A stretch of DNA of 33,151 nt from Chitinophaga pinensis (GTDB lineage Bacteria; Bacteroidota; Bacteroidia; NS11-12g; UBA955), in contig CAMAQS010000016.1 in assembly GCA_945860565.1 (NCBI GenBank), forward strand, positions 1 through 33,151. The letters run 5' to 3'. The notes beneath the pieces were generated by a model. It saw nothing but the letters and a program-made list of their open reading frames with translations. It ran no database searches and had not been told where the DNA came from. The translations under genes were made by a program, and so were the position numbers. Positions 8,416-16,868 of this stretch are shown here, piece after piece; the first letter of the stretch is position 1, and the number at the start of each line of letters is the position of its first letter.

Positions 8416-8649
8416 ATGGAAATACAACAATTTATCAGTCACATTGCAGAACAGTTCGACGAAACTGATCCAACCACTATCACAGAACAAACTAATTTTA
8501 AAGAGTTAGACGATTACTCTTCTTTAACTGCTTTAAATATTTTATCGGTTATAGATGATGAGTATGATGTAAACCTGAAAGGCGATGATATTCGCAATTC
8601 TACAACCATTTTAGATTTATTTAATCTTGTAAAATCAAAAGTTGACTGA
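8416..8649 (+). CDS. Acyl carrier protein (dedicated, in polysaccharide locus)
   Basis: A 77-residue four-helix carrier protein of normal ACP length. The phosphopantetheine site is DDYSSLTAL, with Ser36 the likely attachment residue (at the expected helix-2 position). The usual Asp-Ser-Leu is Ser-Ser-Leu here. The protein is acidic, as ACPs are. It probably carries the growing acyl chain made by the KASIII and ketoreductase genes that follow and delivers it to an acyltransferase. It starts 4 bp after the PglD-like gene, and its last 8 bp overlap the next gene's TTG start. It is unlikely to be the housekeeping AcpP, given the location and altered site. Confidence 0.88.
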   Translation: MEIQQFISHIAEQFDETDPTTITEQTNFKELDDYSSLTALNILSVIDDEYDVNLKGDDIRNSTTILDLFNLVKSKVD

Positions 8650-9394
8650 TTACAATCCATTTAATCTCTTAGGTAAAACCATATTTATCACTGGTGCTTC
8701 TAGTGGTATTGGAAGAAGTACTGCCATAGAATGCAGTAAGTTGGGAGCCGTCTTAATTATTACAGGGCGAAATGAAGAGAGGTTGAATGAAACGTTTTCA
8801 ATGTTAAGTGGAATAGGCCATCAAGCAATTGTAGGTGATTTACTCAATTCAGATTTTAGAGATGAATTGGTAAATCAATTGCCAAAATTGGATGGTTTTG
8901 TAAATAATGCAGGTATTAATATTACCAATACTGTAAAATTTATTAAGTCAGAACAGCTAGAACAAATTTTAGATATTAATGTAAAAATACCTATTCTGTT
9001 GACCAAAGAGATTTTAAAAGCCAGCAAATTGAATAATTATGCTTCGGTGGTTTTTACGGCTTCTATTGCTGGTGTATACAGGACTTCAATGGGAAATAGT
9101 ATGTATTCAGCGGCAAAAGCTGCCATACATGGCTTTATGCGCAATGCCGCATTAGAAATGGCAAATCAAAAAATCCGCGTTAATAGTGTAAATCCGGCTA
9201 TGATAGAAACGGAGCTTGTTGGAAAGGGCAATATCACCGAAGAACAGTACGAGGCAGATCGGCTTAAATATCCTTTAAAACGCTATGGAAAAGCCCAAGA
9301 GGTTTCTTGGGCAATTATTTATTTGTTATCGGACGCGTCGGCTTGGACAACAGGCACTGCAATGGTAATTGATGGTGGAATAACACTCAGGTAA
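8642..9394 (+). CDS. SDR ketoreductase, FabG-like, module 1
   Basis: A 250-residue classical short-chain dehydrogenase. It has TGASSGIG (about residues 18-25) for NAD(P), NNAG (88-91), Asn113, Ser141 and the YSAAK pair Tyr155/Lys159, giving a complete catalytic tetrad, and ends in DGGITLR as FabG-like proteins do. The GRN after the second strand suggests NADPH preference. Expected role: reducing a 3-oxoacyl-ACP to 3-hydroxyacyl-ACP. No ATG fits; the TTG at 8642 overlaps the ACP gene by 8 bp and gives an N-terminus matching the family. The second SDR at 10454 is a paralog sharing GRNEERLNETF. No dehydratase or enoyl reductase is nearby, so the hydroxyl would remain. Confidence 0.88.
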   Translation: MTDYNPFNLLGKTIFITGASSGIGRSTAIECSKLGAVLIITGRNEERLNETFSMLSGIGHQAIVGDLLNSDFRDELVNQLPKLDGFVNNAGINITNTVKFIKSEQLEQILDINVKIPILLTKEILKASKLNNYASVVFTASIAGVYRTSMGNSMYSAAKAAIHGFMRNAALEMANQKIRVNSVNPAMIETELVGKGNITEEQYEADRLKYPLKRYGKAQEVSWAIIYLLSDASAWTTGTAMVIDGGITLR

Positions 9395-9395
9395 G

Positions 9396-10454
9396 ATGGC
9401 AAATTCAACAATTCAATCGGTCTCAATTAAAGGGGTTGCAGCGGCAGTTCCTAAAAATGTAGTTTATAACAAAGATTATGAATTGTTTAGCGATTTGGAG
9501 TATGAAAAATTTGTACATTCTGTAGGGATTGAGCAAAGACGGGTAACTCCAAAAGGAATGTGTACTTCTGATTTGTGTTTTGAAGCCGCCAATAAATTAT
9601 TGCTAGATTTAGGTTGGTTACCTAACGAGGTAGATGCCTTGATTTTTGTTTCGCATACCCCCGATTATAAACTGCCTGCAACAAGTTGTATTTTACAAGA
9701 GAGACTGCAACTTTCGAAAGATTGTATGACCCTTGACATATCATTGGGATGTTCTGGTTTTCCCCATGGTCTGCATACGTTATCGGCAATTTTACAAGGT
9801 GGGCATTTCAAAAAAGGTCTGTTATTGGTGGGAAATACGCAATCTCACTATTCATCTTATTATGATAAAAGTGTATATCCACTTTTTGCTGATGCAGGAA
9901 CAGCCGTGGCGTTGGAATTTGATCCAAAGGCTGAACCAATGTATTTTAATTTTGGGACAGATGGGTCTGGTTATAAATCTATAATTATTGAAGATGGTGG
10001 CTGTCGGAATCCTGTAAATCAAGAGTCCTTTGATTATTATGAATTGGGCAATGGCAATAAAAAAACCCGTTTACATGAAGGTTTGGATGGCATGGATGTT
10101 TATTCTTTTGGTATAAAAGTCGCGCCGCAAAGCTTCCGTAAGTTGTTTGAATACAGTGCGTTTTCTATGGAAAAAATAGATTATTTTTTGTTCCATCAAG
10201 CAAATAAAATGATGATCGAAAAAATTGTAAAGAAGTTAGAATTGGCTGAAAATTTTGTACCTATGAATATTAAATATTTTGGGAATACAAGTTGCGCAAC
10301 CATTCCCTTGTTGATGGTTACCAATCTGAGAGATAAATTGATAAATGATTCTTTAAATCTATATTTCTGTGGTTTTGGTGTTGGATTATCATGGGGTTCT
10401 TCAATTTGCTCTACCCAAAATATAATTTGTTCTGAATTAATTGAAGTTGAATAA
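9396..10454 (+). CDS. 3-oxoacyl-ACP synthase III (KASIII/FabH-like), module 1
   Basis: A 352-residue thiolase-fold condensing enzyme with the full KASIII triad: Cys119 in SLGCSGF, His267 in LFHQAN, and Asn297 in YFGNTSC. KASIII enzymes extend an acyl-CoA primer with malonyl-ACP, releasing CO2, to give a 3-oxoacyl-ACP. A location between two ketoreductases and next to a dedicated ACP argues for a specialised acyl chain rather than housekeeping fatty-acid initiation. Length and N-terminal VSIKGVAAAVPK pattern match FabH-like proteins of sugar-modification loci. Its ATG is 1 bp after the SDR stop, and its last base is shared with the next SDR start. It is a paralog of the gene at 11190, with catalytic residues at identical positions. 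Confidence 0.9.
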   Translation: MANSTIQSVSIKGVAAAVPKNVVYNKDYELFSDLEYEKFVHSVGIEQRRVTPKGMCTSDLCFEAANKLLLDLGWLPNEVDALIFVSHTPDYKLPATSCILQERLQLSKDCMTLDISLGCSGFPHGLHTLSAILQGGHFKKGLLLVGNTQSHYSSYYDKSVYPLFADAGTAVALEFDPKAEPMYFNFGTDGSGYKSIIIEDGGCRNPVNQESFDYYELGNGNKKTRLHEGLDGMDVYSFGIKVAPQSFRKLFEYSAFSMEKIDYFLFHQANKMMIEKIVKKLELAENFVPMNIKYFGNTSCATIPLLMVTNLRDKLINDSLNLYFCGFGVGLSWGSSICSTQNIICSELIEVE

Positions 10455-11188
10455 TGTTAGAACTAGAAAATAAAAGAATTTTGGTAACTGGGGCTTCGTC
10501 TGGAATTGGCCGACAAGTGGCAATTGCTTGTGCTGAGTCTGGTGCCGATTTGTTTATTGTTGGAAGAAACGAAGAAAGGCTAAATGAGACGTTCAATAAA
10601 TTGAAGGGCGCAAATCATCAAAAGTTCATTCTTGATCTTACAAATGAAGAGGCGTGGTTGCCGTTATTTGAGTCAATAACAGATGGATTAGACGGTGTGG
10701 TGCACTGTGCTGGTGTGAATACCAAGTATCCAGTTAAATTCTTAGATAAATCAAAAATTGAAGGCATTATGGAAATTAATTTTAACGTACCTGTTTTAAT
10801 AACACAAAAACTGTTAAAATTAAAGAAGTTAAATAAAGAAGGATCCCAGGTTTTTATTTCTTCAATTTCTTCAAGTTATGCAGCAGTGAGCAATGCAATT
10901 TATGGAGCATCGAAGGGAGCATTGGATTCTTTTTCCAAAGTGTTGGCGTTAGAATTGGCATCCCAAAAAATAAGGGTTAATACAATTTCACCTGGTTTAA
11001 TTCAAGGTGAAATGTTGGAGAATTACGAATTAAAAGATGAGTTATTGGCTTTTGAAAAGTCAATCCCTCTGGGTAGATTGGGTAAATATGAAGATGTGTC
11101 AAATGCAGTTGTTTTTTTATTGTCTGCAAAATCATCTTGGATTACTGGAACAGATTTAAAAATTGATGGAGGAATTACCTTAAAATAA
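10454..11188 (+). CDS. SDR ketoreductase, FabG-like, module 2
   Basis: A 244-residue classical SDR paralogous to the gene at 8642. It has TGASSGIG (12-19), Asn109, Ser137, Tyr150 and Lys154 (YGASK), and ends DGGITLK. The structural NNAG motif of most SDRs reads HCAG here (84-87), a difference from module 1, but the catalytic tetrad is intact. Expected role: reducing a 3-oxoacyl-ACP, possibly a longer or differently substituted chain than module 1. The ATG at 10454 shares a base with the preceding KASIII stop (TAATG), and the second KASIII starts 1 bp after its stop. The order SDR-KASIII-SDR-KASIII suggests duplication of a two-gene unit. Confidence 0.88.
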   Translation: MLELENKRILVTGASSGIGRQVAIACAESGADLFIVGRNEERLNETFNKLKGANHQKFILDLTNEEAWLPLFESITDGLDGVVHCAGVNTKYPVKFLDKSKIEGIMEINFNVPVLITQKLLKLKKLNKEGSQVFISSISSSYAAVSNAIYGASKGALDSFSKVLALELASQKIRVNTISPGLIQGEMLENYELKDELLAFEKSIPLGRLGKYEDVSNAVVFLLSAKSSWITGTDLKIDGGITLK

Positions 11189-11189
11189 T

Positions 11190-12245
11190 ATGGCTTATTT
11201 AACTATACAAAATGTAACAATAAAAGGTGTTGCTACTGCGGTGCCCAAAAGGGTGGTTGAAAATAGCGAAAATGAATTGTTTGACGCCGAAGAATTAAGT
11301 AGATTTTTTGATCATGTCGGTATCAAAAGAAGACGTTGTGTTGAAGAAGGTATGACAACATCTGATTTATGTTTTGCGGCCGCTGAAAAGTTGATTAGCG
11401 ACTTAAATTGGAATAAAGAAGAGATTGATGGGTTGATTTTTGTCACTCAAACTCCAGATTATAGGAATCCCGCAACTTCTTGCATTCTTCAAGACCGGTT
11501 GGGTTTGTCGAATCAATGTTTGGCATTCGATATCTCATTGGGTTGTAGTGGTTATGTGTATGGTTTATCCGTGGCTGCCAACATGTTGTCTACGGGAAAC
11601 ATGCGTAAAATACTTTTGTTGGTGGGGGATACTACATCGTTAACTTCATCTCCATTGGATAAAAGTAGGGTTTTGTTGTTTGGGGATGCTGGTACGGCAA
11701 CAGCATTAGAATATAATCCACAAGCTCCGGTTATGCAGTTTGAACTGGGAACAGATGGATCCGGTTTTGATGCAATATATACACCTCACAGCGGTTTTAG
11801 AAACAGAATAAAACCCGAATCATTTGAAATGGTGGATTACGGTGGAGGAATTGTAAGGGCAAAGACACATTCGTGGTTGGATGGATTGGAAGTTTTTTCC
11901 TTTGGTATTTCTAGAGCTCCAAAGTCAGTGAAAGGATTGGTCAGTCATTTTAATCTGGATATAAACACAATTGATTATTTTTTGTTCCATCAGGCAAATT
12001 TGATGATGAACGAAAAAATAAGGCAAAAATTGAAATTGGAAGTAGAAAAAGTACCTTATAATTTGGAAAATTATGGCAATACTTCATGTGCTTCAATCCC
12101 TTTGCTTTTGGTTGATAAATTGAGAGAGAAAGCAGAATCTGATCGGTTAGAATTGTTGATGTGTGCATTTGGAGTTGGGCTTTCATGGGGTAGTTGTAAG
12201 GTAGAATTGAATAAAATAGTTTGTCCACCCATCATTGAAATTTAA
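11190..12245 (+). CDS. 3-oxoacyl-ACP synthase III (KASIII/FabH-like), module 2
   Basis: A 351-residue KASIII paralog of the gene at 9396. It has Cys119 in SLGCSGY, His267 in LFHQAN and Asn297 in YGNTSC, at the same residue numbers as the first copy. The N-terminus (VTIKGVATAVPK) and the PDYRNPATSCILQ stretch are also shared. Retention of the triad indicates an active condensing enzyme rather than a decarboxylating or chain-length-factor-like partner. It could catalyse a second condensation on the product of module 1, or make a second acyl group for another sugar; sequence alone does not decide. Its TAA shares a base with the ATG of the GT9 gene. Confidence 0.9.
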   Translation: MAYLTIQNVTIKGVATAVPKRVVENSENELFDAEELSRFFDHVGIKRRRCVEEGMTTSDLCFAAAEKLISDLNWNKEEIDGLIFVTQTPDYRNPATSCILQDRLGLSNQCLAFDISLGCSGYVYGLSVAANMLSTGNMRKILLLVGDTTSLTSSPLDKSRVLLFGDAGTATALEYNPQAPVMQFELGTDGSGFDAIYTPHSGFRNRIKPESFEMVDYGGGIVRAKTHSWLDGLEVFSFGISRAPKSVKGLVSHFNLDINTIDYFLFHQANLMMNEKIRQKLKLEVEKVPYNLENYGNTSCASIPLLLVDKLREKAESDRLELLMCAFGVGLSWGSCKVELNKIVCPPIIEI

Positions 12246-13354
12246 TGTATTTTAATTCACGATATGGCGTAATCATAAAGTTATTAAAAGGGTTTTCAGA
12301 TTTAATTATTGCAATTTCACCCAAAAAGAAAAGTCAAAAAGAGAAAGAAGTAAAAGAAATATTAATAGTTGACACGCATTTAATTGGCGATTTGGTTATG
12401 TCAACCGCATTTATTCAAGCGTTAATCTTGAAATATCCGTTGGCTCAAATTCACATAGTGGCGAGATCTTACGCGTTGGATGTGTTTTTGGGATATGAGA
12501 GGGTGAAAATTCACCCTTTTTTTATTTCTAATGGTTTTGAGTTTAGTAAGTGGTTAAAGAATCTAAAAACTATCCGGCGGATAAGAAAAATGAACATCGA
12601 TTTGGGTATCAATGCGCGCGGGGATATTCGAGAAATTGCCATTGCAAAATTGTCTAAAGTCCAAAGATTGGTTTCCTTTGATTTTACGGGAGGTGGGTTT
12701 TTGTTGGATGATGTTGTTGCCGTTGATTCAAAATTTAAGCATTTGTTTGATAAATATAAGGTAATAGGCCAATATTTGGGTTTAGACTTAACTGGATTGA
12801 AACCAGAGATTCGGTTAACCGAGGCTGAAATTGAAAGTGTTTCTCGGGTTGAAAGTTACATTGGCGTACATATCGATGCCTCCAATGTTTTAAGACAACT
12901 GCCCAAAGCGGAAATATTTCAAATATTGCAAACATTCCAAAAAACGGAAAAAGTCGTTTTTTTTGCTGGGCCAAATTTGCTTTTGGGTAACATTAATGAC
13001 ATTAAATTAACATTTCCTTGGGTTGAGATTTGGAAGGGAAATCTACGCGAGATGATGGTGCATTTGAGTAGGTGCAGAATTTTAATTTCAGCAGATAGTG
13101 GACAAGCTCATATTGCTGCTTCACTGAATGTTACAGTTTTGATTTTGGGAGGGCCATCTAAGTTAAATTTTACCAAACCTTTGGGAGGGAAAGTGGAATT
13201 AATTTCCTTAGAAAATATTATTTGTTCACCTTGTGATCAAATAGAATGCAAAAATTCGGTGCATCAATTTTGTTTTCAAGGAATTGGAATTATTGTAAAT
13301 CAAAGACTTAACCAATTAATTGGAGAGGCAAGTGTTTCAAGGGATGTTGAATAA
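12245..13354 (+). CDS. Family 9 glycosyltransferase (heptosyltransferase-like)
   Basis: A 369-residue GT-B protein of the ADP-heptose:LPS heptosyltransferase family. It has ILIVDTHLIGDLVMSTAFIQAL (about residues 37-58), the typical start of the acceptor domain, then FFAGP and the donor-site ISADSGQAHIAASL, and a C-terminal Cys-rich stretch (CSPCDQIEC...CFQGI) often seen in this family. A hydrophobic basic N-terminal extension of about 30 residues precedes the fold. GT9 enzymes usually build LPS core, but members also occur in O-antigen and capsule loci using other donors; which applies here is unknown. The ATG overlaps the KASIII stop by 1 bp. A 155-bp gap separates it from the aminotransferase, the largest in the locus. 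Confidence 0.85.
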   Translation: MYFNSRYGVIIKLLKGFSDLIIAISPKKKSQKEKEVKEILIVDTHLIGDLVMSTAFIQALILKYPLAQIHIVARSYALDVFLGYERVKIHPFFISNGFEFSKWLKNLKTIRRIRKMNIDLGINARGDIREIAIAKLSKVQRLVSFDFTGGGFLLDDVVAVDSKFKHLFDKYKVIGQYLGLDLTGLKPEIRLTEAEIESVSRVESYIGVHIDASNVLRQLPKAEIFQILQTFQKTEKVVFFAGPNLLLGNINDIKLTFPWVEIWKGNLREMMVHLSRCRILISADSGQAHIAASLNVTVLILGGPSKLNFTKPLGGKVELISLENIICSPCDQIECKNSVHQFCFQGIGIIVNQRLNQLIGEASVSRDVE

Positions 13355-13509
13355 TAATGAGAATTGGCTAAACGAGATTTTCCGTGCTTTTTTTATTAAA
13401 AAACTATTATATTTGTTGAATAATAAAGGTATAATACTAATTGGCACGTTTTTTGATAAACTAATGATTATAACTTACTTTTTACTTAATCCAAGAGAGG
13501 AGCTTAATT

Positions 13510-14700
13510 TTGAAACAGAATACTTCAATACATACAGAAAAGAATGCCAGAGTAACTACTACTCAAAAGGAGAAGATATGGTTATCGTCACCGCACATGA
13601 GTGGAAGCGAGCAAAAGTATATTCAACAGGCGTTCGATACCAACTGGATTGCCCCAATTGGACCAAATGTAGATGGTTTTGAAGCGGCTATCTGTGATTA
13701 CACTAAGGCCAATCATGCCGCTGCCCTTTCTTCTGGGACGGCTGCACTGCATTTGGCTTTAAAATTATGTGGTGTTACAACAGGAGATTATGTTATTTGT
13801 CAGAGTTTAACATTCGTAGCCACTGCCAATGCAGTGATGTATCAAGGAGCAACACCAATTTTTGTTGATTCCGAAGACGAAACTTGGGGTATGGATCCTG
13901 CATTAATGGAAATGGCAATTTTACATTGTATTTCATTAGAAAAGAAACCAAAAGCAATTATTCCAGTTCATTTGTATGGCATGCCAGTAAAAATGAATGA
14001 AATAAGTCAAATTGCCCGTAAATATAAAATTCCTGTTATTGAAGATGCTGCAGAAGCCCTTGGCTCTTCAATAAATGGAAAATCTTGTGGCACTTTTGGT
14101 GAATATGGAGTTTTAAGTTTTAACGGCAACAAAATTATCACCACTTCGGGTGGAGGAATGTTAATTGCCGATAACGAGAAAAAAATTGAAAAAGCACGTT
14201 TTTTGTCAACTCAAGCTAGAGACAGTGCACCACATTATCAGCATTCAGAAGTTGGATTTAACTATAGAATGAGCAATGTTATTGCTGGTATTGGAAGAGG
14301 GCAAATGGAGGTTTTACCTTTAAGAATTGAACAACGAAGATTAGTTTTTGAATATTACAAAAAACACCTTTCTGATATTCAAGGAATTTCATTTCTGAAA
14401 GAGCAAGAAGGCAGTTTCAGCAATAGATGGTTAACCATTATTAATATTGACGAATCAAAAACTAAGGGTATAGGTCGCGAGAAGATTCGGTTGGCATTGG
14501 AAGAAGCGAATATTGAGTCTCGTCCTTTATGGAAGCCTATGCACATGCAGCCATTGTTTGAAAAAATGCCTTATTTTGGAAAAGGTGTTGCCATGAAATT
14601 GTTCAACAATGGATTGTGTTTGCCATCAGGCAGCAACCTTACTACTGAAGATTTAGATAGAGTTATCAAAATAATTCATTTAACTTTGAAGCCAAAATAA
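13510..14700 (+). CDS. PglE-like UDP-4-keto-6-deoxy-sugar aminotransferase (DegT/DnrJ/EryC1 family)
   Basis: A 396-residue PLP-dependent sugar aminotransferase. It has [10 protein letters not shown] (23-32), the typical PglE-like opening, [11 protein letters not shown] (74-84), [29 protein letters not shown] (177-186) and [14 protein letters not shown] with the Schiff-base Lys208. PglE converts UDP-4-keto-6-deoxy-GlcNAc to the 4-amino sugar, the substrate of a PglD-type acyltransferase. The first ATG in frame (about 13597) lies inside the fold, so the TTG at 13510 is preferred; it has a purine-rich AGAGGAG about 9 nt upstream, unusual for this genome. The N-terminus is about 20 residues longer than needed. 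Together with the PglC- and PglD-like genes it supports synthesis of a 2,4-diamino-trideoxyhexose. The matching 4,6-dehydratase is not in the window. Confidence 0.88.
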   Translation: MKQNTSIHTEKNARVTTTQKEKIWLSSPHMSGSEQKYIQQAFDTNWIAPIGPNVDGFEAAICDYTKANHAAALSSGTAALHLALKLCGVTTGDYVICQSLTFVATANAVMYQGATPIFVDSEDETWGMDPALMEMAILHCISLEKKPKAIIPVHLYGMPVKMNEISQIARKYKIPVIEDAAEALGSSINGKSCGTFGEYGVLSFNGNKIITTSGGGMLIADNEKKIEKARFLSTQARDSAPHYQHSEVGFNYRMSNVIAGIGRGQMEVLPLRIEQRRLVFEYYKKHLSDIQGISFLKEQEGSFSNRWLTIINIDESKTKGIGREKIRLALEEANIESRPLWKPMHMQPLFEKMPYFGKGVAMKLFNNGLCLPSGSNLTTEDLDRVIKIIHLTLKPK

Positions 14701-14716
14701 CATTTTCCAAAAATCT

Positions 14717-16297
14717 TTGGGTCAAAGTAACCATTCAAAAAAAGCTATAATTATTGGAGGCGGTCCTGCTGGCCTCACTGCTGCCTATGAGTTTTTGATA
14801 CACACCGATATTTTACCCGTGGTCATTGAAGCGGAGAATCAATTGGGTGGAATTTCAAAAACAGTAAATTATAAAGGCAACTTAATGGATATTGGTGGTC
14901 ACCGGTTTTTCTCTAAATCGGACCGTGTAATGAATTGGTGGTTAGATCATTTACCCATTGAAAACGAAAATTTGGAGCAAAGTTTAACGTTGTCTTATCA
15001 AGGAAAGTCTCTGTTGATAGATTCTCCTAATTTATCTGAAGAAGACAATGAATTGCCTTCAGATAACGTAATGTTGGTGAGAAATCGAATTTCCAGAATC
15101 TATTTTCTTAGGAAATTTTTTACATATCCAATTAGTCCTTCTTTTGAAACCATCCGTAATTTGGGTTTGCTTAGGGTTTTTCGCATTTTTATGTCGTACC
15201 TATTTGTAAAAATATCCCCCAATAAGAAAGAAAGAAGTTTAGAGGATTTTTTTATTAATAGATTTGGAAATGAACTGTATAAGACTTTTTTTAAAGATTA
15301 TACTGAAAAGGTTTGGGGTGTTTCTTGTACTGAAATCAGCGCTGAATGGGGTGCACAAAGAATTAAAGGTTTAAGCATCAGCACCGCCTTATTGCATGCT
15401 TCTAGAAATATTTTGAAACTCAAAAATAGGTCAACAGATATATCACAGAAAAAAACAGAAACGAGCTTAATTGAGAACTTTCTTTATCCAAAGTTTGGAC
15501 CGGGCCAAATGTGGGAGGTTGTTGGTAATAAAATATTAAAACAAGGTGGAAAAATTTATGCCGAATGTTGTGTCAATAAAATCCATATTGAGCATAACCT
15601 TGTGAAATTCTTGGAGTATACCGACAATGGTGGAAATACACATAGAATTGATGGAGAATACTTTATAAGTAGCATGCCAGTGAAGGATTTGATTAATAGA
15701 ATAGAACCTCCAGTGCCCATTGAAATAAAAAACATTGCAAATGGTTTGGTTTACCGAGATTTTATAGCGGTTGGGGTGCTGATTGATAAATTTAAAGGCA
15801 ATAAGAAATTGGATGACAATTGGATTTACATTCAAGAAAAGGACGTTAAAGTTGGAAGAATGCAAATTTTCAATAATTGGAGTCCTTTTTTGGTAAACGA
15901 TAGTCAAAAATATTGGTTGGGGTTAGAGTATTTTTGTCAAGAAGGCGATGATTTATGGAGTTTATCAGACGATGAAATTTTGAAGGTAGCAATAAGTGAA
16001 TTAATAAAATTGGATTTTATTGATAAAAGTAATTTTATGGATGGTACGGTTTTAAAAGTACCCAAAACCTATCCTGCTTATTTTGGTTCTTACAAGGAAT
16101 TTGGAAAAATTGTCGAATACTTGGCTAATTTTGAAAATTTATTTTTAGTAGGAAGAAATGGTATGCATAAATACAACAATCAAGATCACAGTATGTTAAC
16201 TTCAATGCAGGTTGTTCAAAACATTAAAGATGGAATTGTAGACAAGTCAAATATTTGGAGTATTAATACGGAAATGGATTATCACGAAGAGAAATGA
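14717..16297 (+). CDS. NAD(P)/FAD-dependent oxidoreductase, UDP-galactopyranose mutase / protoporphyrinogen oxidase-like
   Basis: A 526-residue flavoprotein. It has [16 protein letters not shown] (11-26), the dinucleotide fold, then an acidic [13 protein letters not shown] segment, [14 protein letters not shown] and the C-terminal [17 protein letters not shown] that closes the FAD site. The layout resembles UDP-galactopyranose mutase and PPOX-type amine oxidases. Homologs are often annotated protoporphyrinogen oxidase, but this one lies in a polysaccharide operon, so a sugar or polyprenyl-linked substrate is more likely. I do not know the reaction. The start is TTG at 14717, 16 bp after the aminotransferase; no ATG precedes the FAD motif in frame. 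Its stop overlaps the folA ATG (ATGA). Confidence 0.75.
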   Translation: MGQSNHSKKAIIIGGGPAGLTAAYEFLIHTDILPVVIEAENQLGGISKTVNYKGNLMDIGGHRFFSKSDRVMNWWLDHLPIENENLEQSLTLSYQGKSLLIDSPNLSEEDNELPSDNVMLVRNRISRIYFLRKFFTYPISPSFETIRNLGLLRVFRIFMSYLFVKISPNKKERSLEDFFINRFGNELYKTFFKDYTEKVWGVSCTEISAEWGAQRIKGLSISTALLHASRNILKLKNRSTDISQKKTETSLIENFLYPKFGPGQMWEVVGNKILKQGGKIYAECCVNKIHIEHNLVKFLEYTDNGGNTHRIDGEYFISSMPVKDLINRIEPPVPIEIKNIANGLVYRDFIAVGVLIDKFKGNKKLDDNWIYIQEKDVKVGRMQIFNNWSPFLVNDSQKYWLGLEYFCQEGDDLWSLSDDEILKVAISELIKLDFIDKSNFMDGTVLKVPKTYPAYFGSYKEFGKIVEYLANFENLFLVGRNGMHKYNNQDHSMLTSMQVVQNIKDGIVDKSNIWSINTEMDYHEEK

Positions 16298-16821
16298 AAA
16301 TTTCAATAATTGCAGCAATAGGGACAGAGTTTGAACTTGGTAAGGTAAATACACTATTGTGGCATTTACCCGATGATTTTAAATGGTTTATTCAAAAAAC
16401 GAAAGGGAAAGCAGTTATAATGGGCCGTAATACAATGCTTAGTTTAAAGAAACCTTTAAAGAATAGATTAAACATTGTATTAAGTAGCAGAACAGAGGAA
16501 ATCTTAGAGGGTTTTACCCATGTTTTTACGTGGGATAATGCACTGGATTTAGCGAAACAATTTAATTCAGAAGAAGCAATGGTTATTGGTGGTGGCGTTG
16601 TTTATTCTCAGGCGATTCAGTTTTCGAATGTTTTATATTTGACAAAAGTGAATGCTAGTTTTCCAGAGGCTGATACCTTTTTTCCAGTATTCGATCTCCA
16701 GAAATGGAAACTGATAGAATTAATTCATCATCCAGCTGATGAACTACATGAATATGGTTTTGATTTCGAGGTTTTTGAAAATACTGAAAAACAAGAATTA
16801 AATATATCGGCGGCTATTTAA
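16294..16821 (+). CDS. folA: Dihydrofolate reductase
   Basis: A 175-residue DHFR of normal chromosomal length. It has [12 protein letters not shown] (21-32), with Trp23 and the catalytic acid Asp28 (equivalent to E. coli Asp27), VIMGRNTM for NADPH binding, [22 protein letters not shown] (the GG of the cofactor loop) and a C-terminal DTFFP. It reduces dihydrofolate to tetrahydrofolate with NADPH in the cytosol. Its ATG overlaps the flavoprotein stop by 4 bp (ATGA), so it is probably read through from the polysaccharide operon, an unusual partner for a folate gene. nadK follows after a 47-bp gap with its own candidate promoter. Confidence 0.93.
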   Translation: MKISIIAAIGTEFELGKVNTLLWHLPDDFKWFIQKTKGKAVIMGRNTMLSLKKPLKNRLNIVLSSRTEEILEGFTHVFTWDNALDLAKQFNSEEAMVIGGGVVYSQAIQFSNVLYLTKVNASFPEADTFFPVFDLQKWKLIELIHHPADELHEYGFDFEVFENTEKQELNISAAI

Positions 16822-16832
16822 ATAAATGACTG

Positions 16833-16840
16833 TAAGTTTG
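16833..16840 (+). promoter_or_regulatory. Candidate Bacteroidota -7 box upstream of nadK
   Basis: TAAGTTTG matches the TAnnTTTG -7 consensus of Bacteroidota primary sigma factor promoters, 28 nt before the nadK ATG and just after folA. No TTTG is found at the canonical -33 position, so this is a partial match. Confidence 0.35.
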
Positions 16841-16868
16841 TACATTGTTTTAAACTAAAAGCACATTA

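Noticed and set aside
8416-8649. Housekeeping acpP
   Set aside because: The site reads SSL instead of DSL, and the gene is not near fabF/fabD but within a sugar-acyl cassette, so a dedicated carrier is more likely.
9733-9984. 83-residue ORF inside KASIII module 1, and the similar 11440-11643 ORF in module 2
   Set aside because: They are shadows in the same relative frame of paralogous genes; their existence in both follows from the duplication of the KASIII coding sequence.
13320-13682. 120-residue + strand ORF covering the GT9/PglE junction
   Set aside because: Its first part lies in the GT9 3' end and its second half is an out-of-frame reading of the aminotransferase; the middle (FFIKKLLYLL...) is low-complexity AT-rich translation with no recognisable motif.
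14717-16297. Protoporphyrinogen oxidase of heme synthesis
   Set aside because: Only the general FAD-oxidase framework matches; the operon context is polysaccharide synthesis and no heme gene is nearby.
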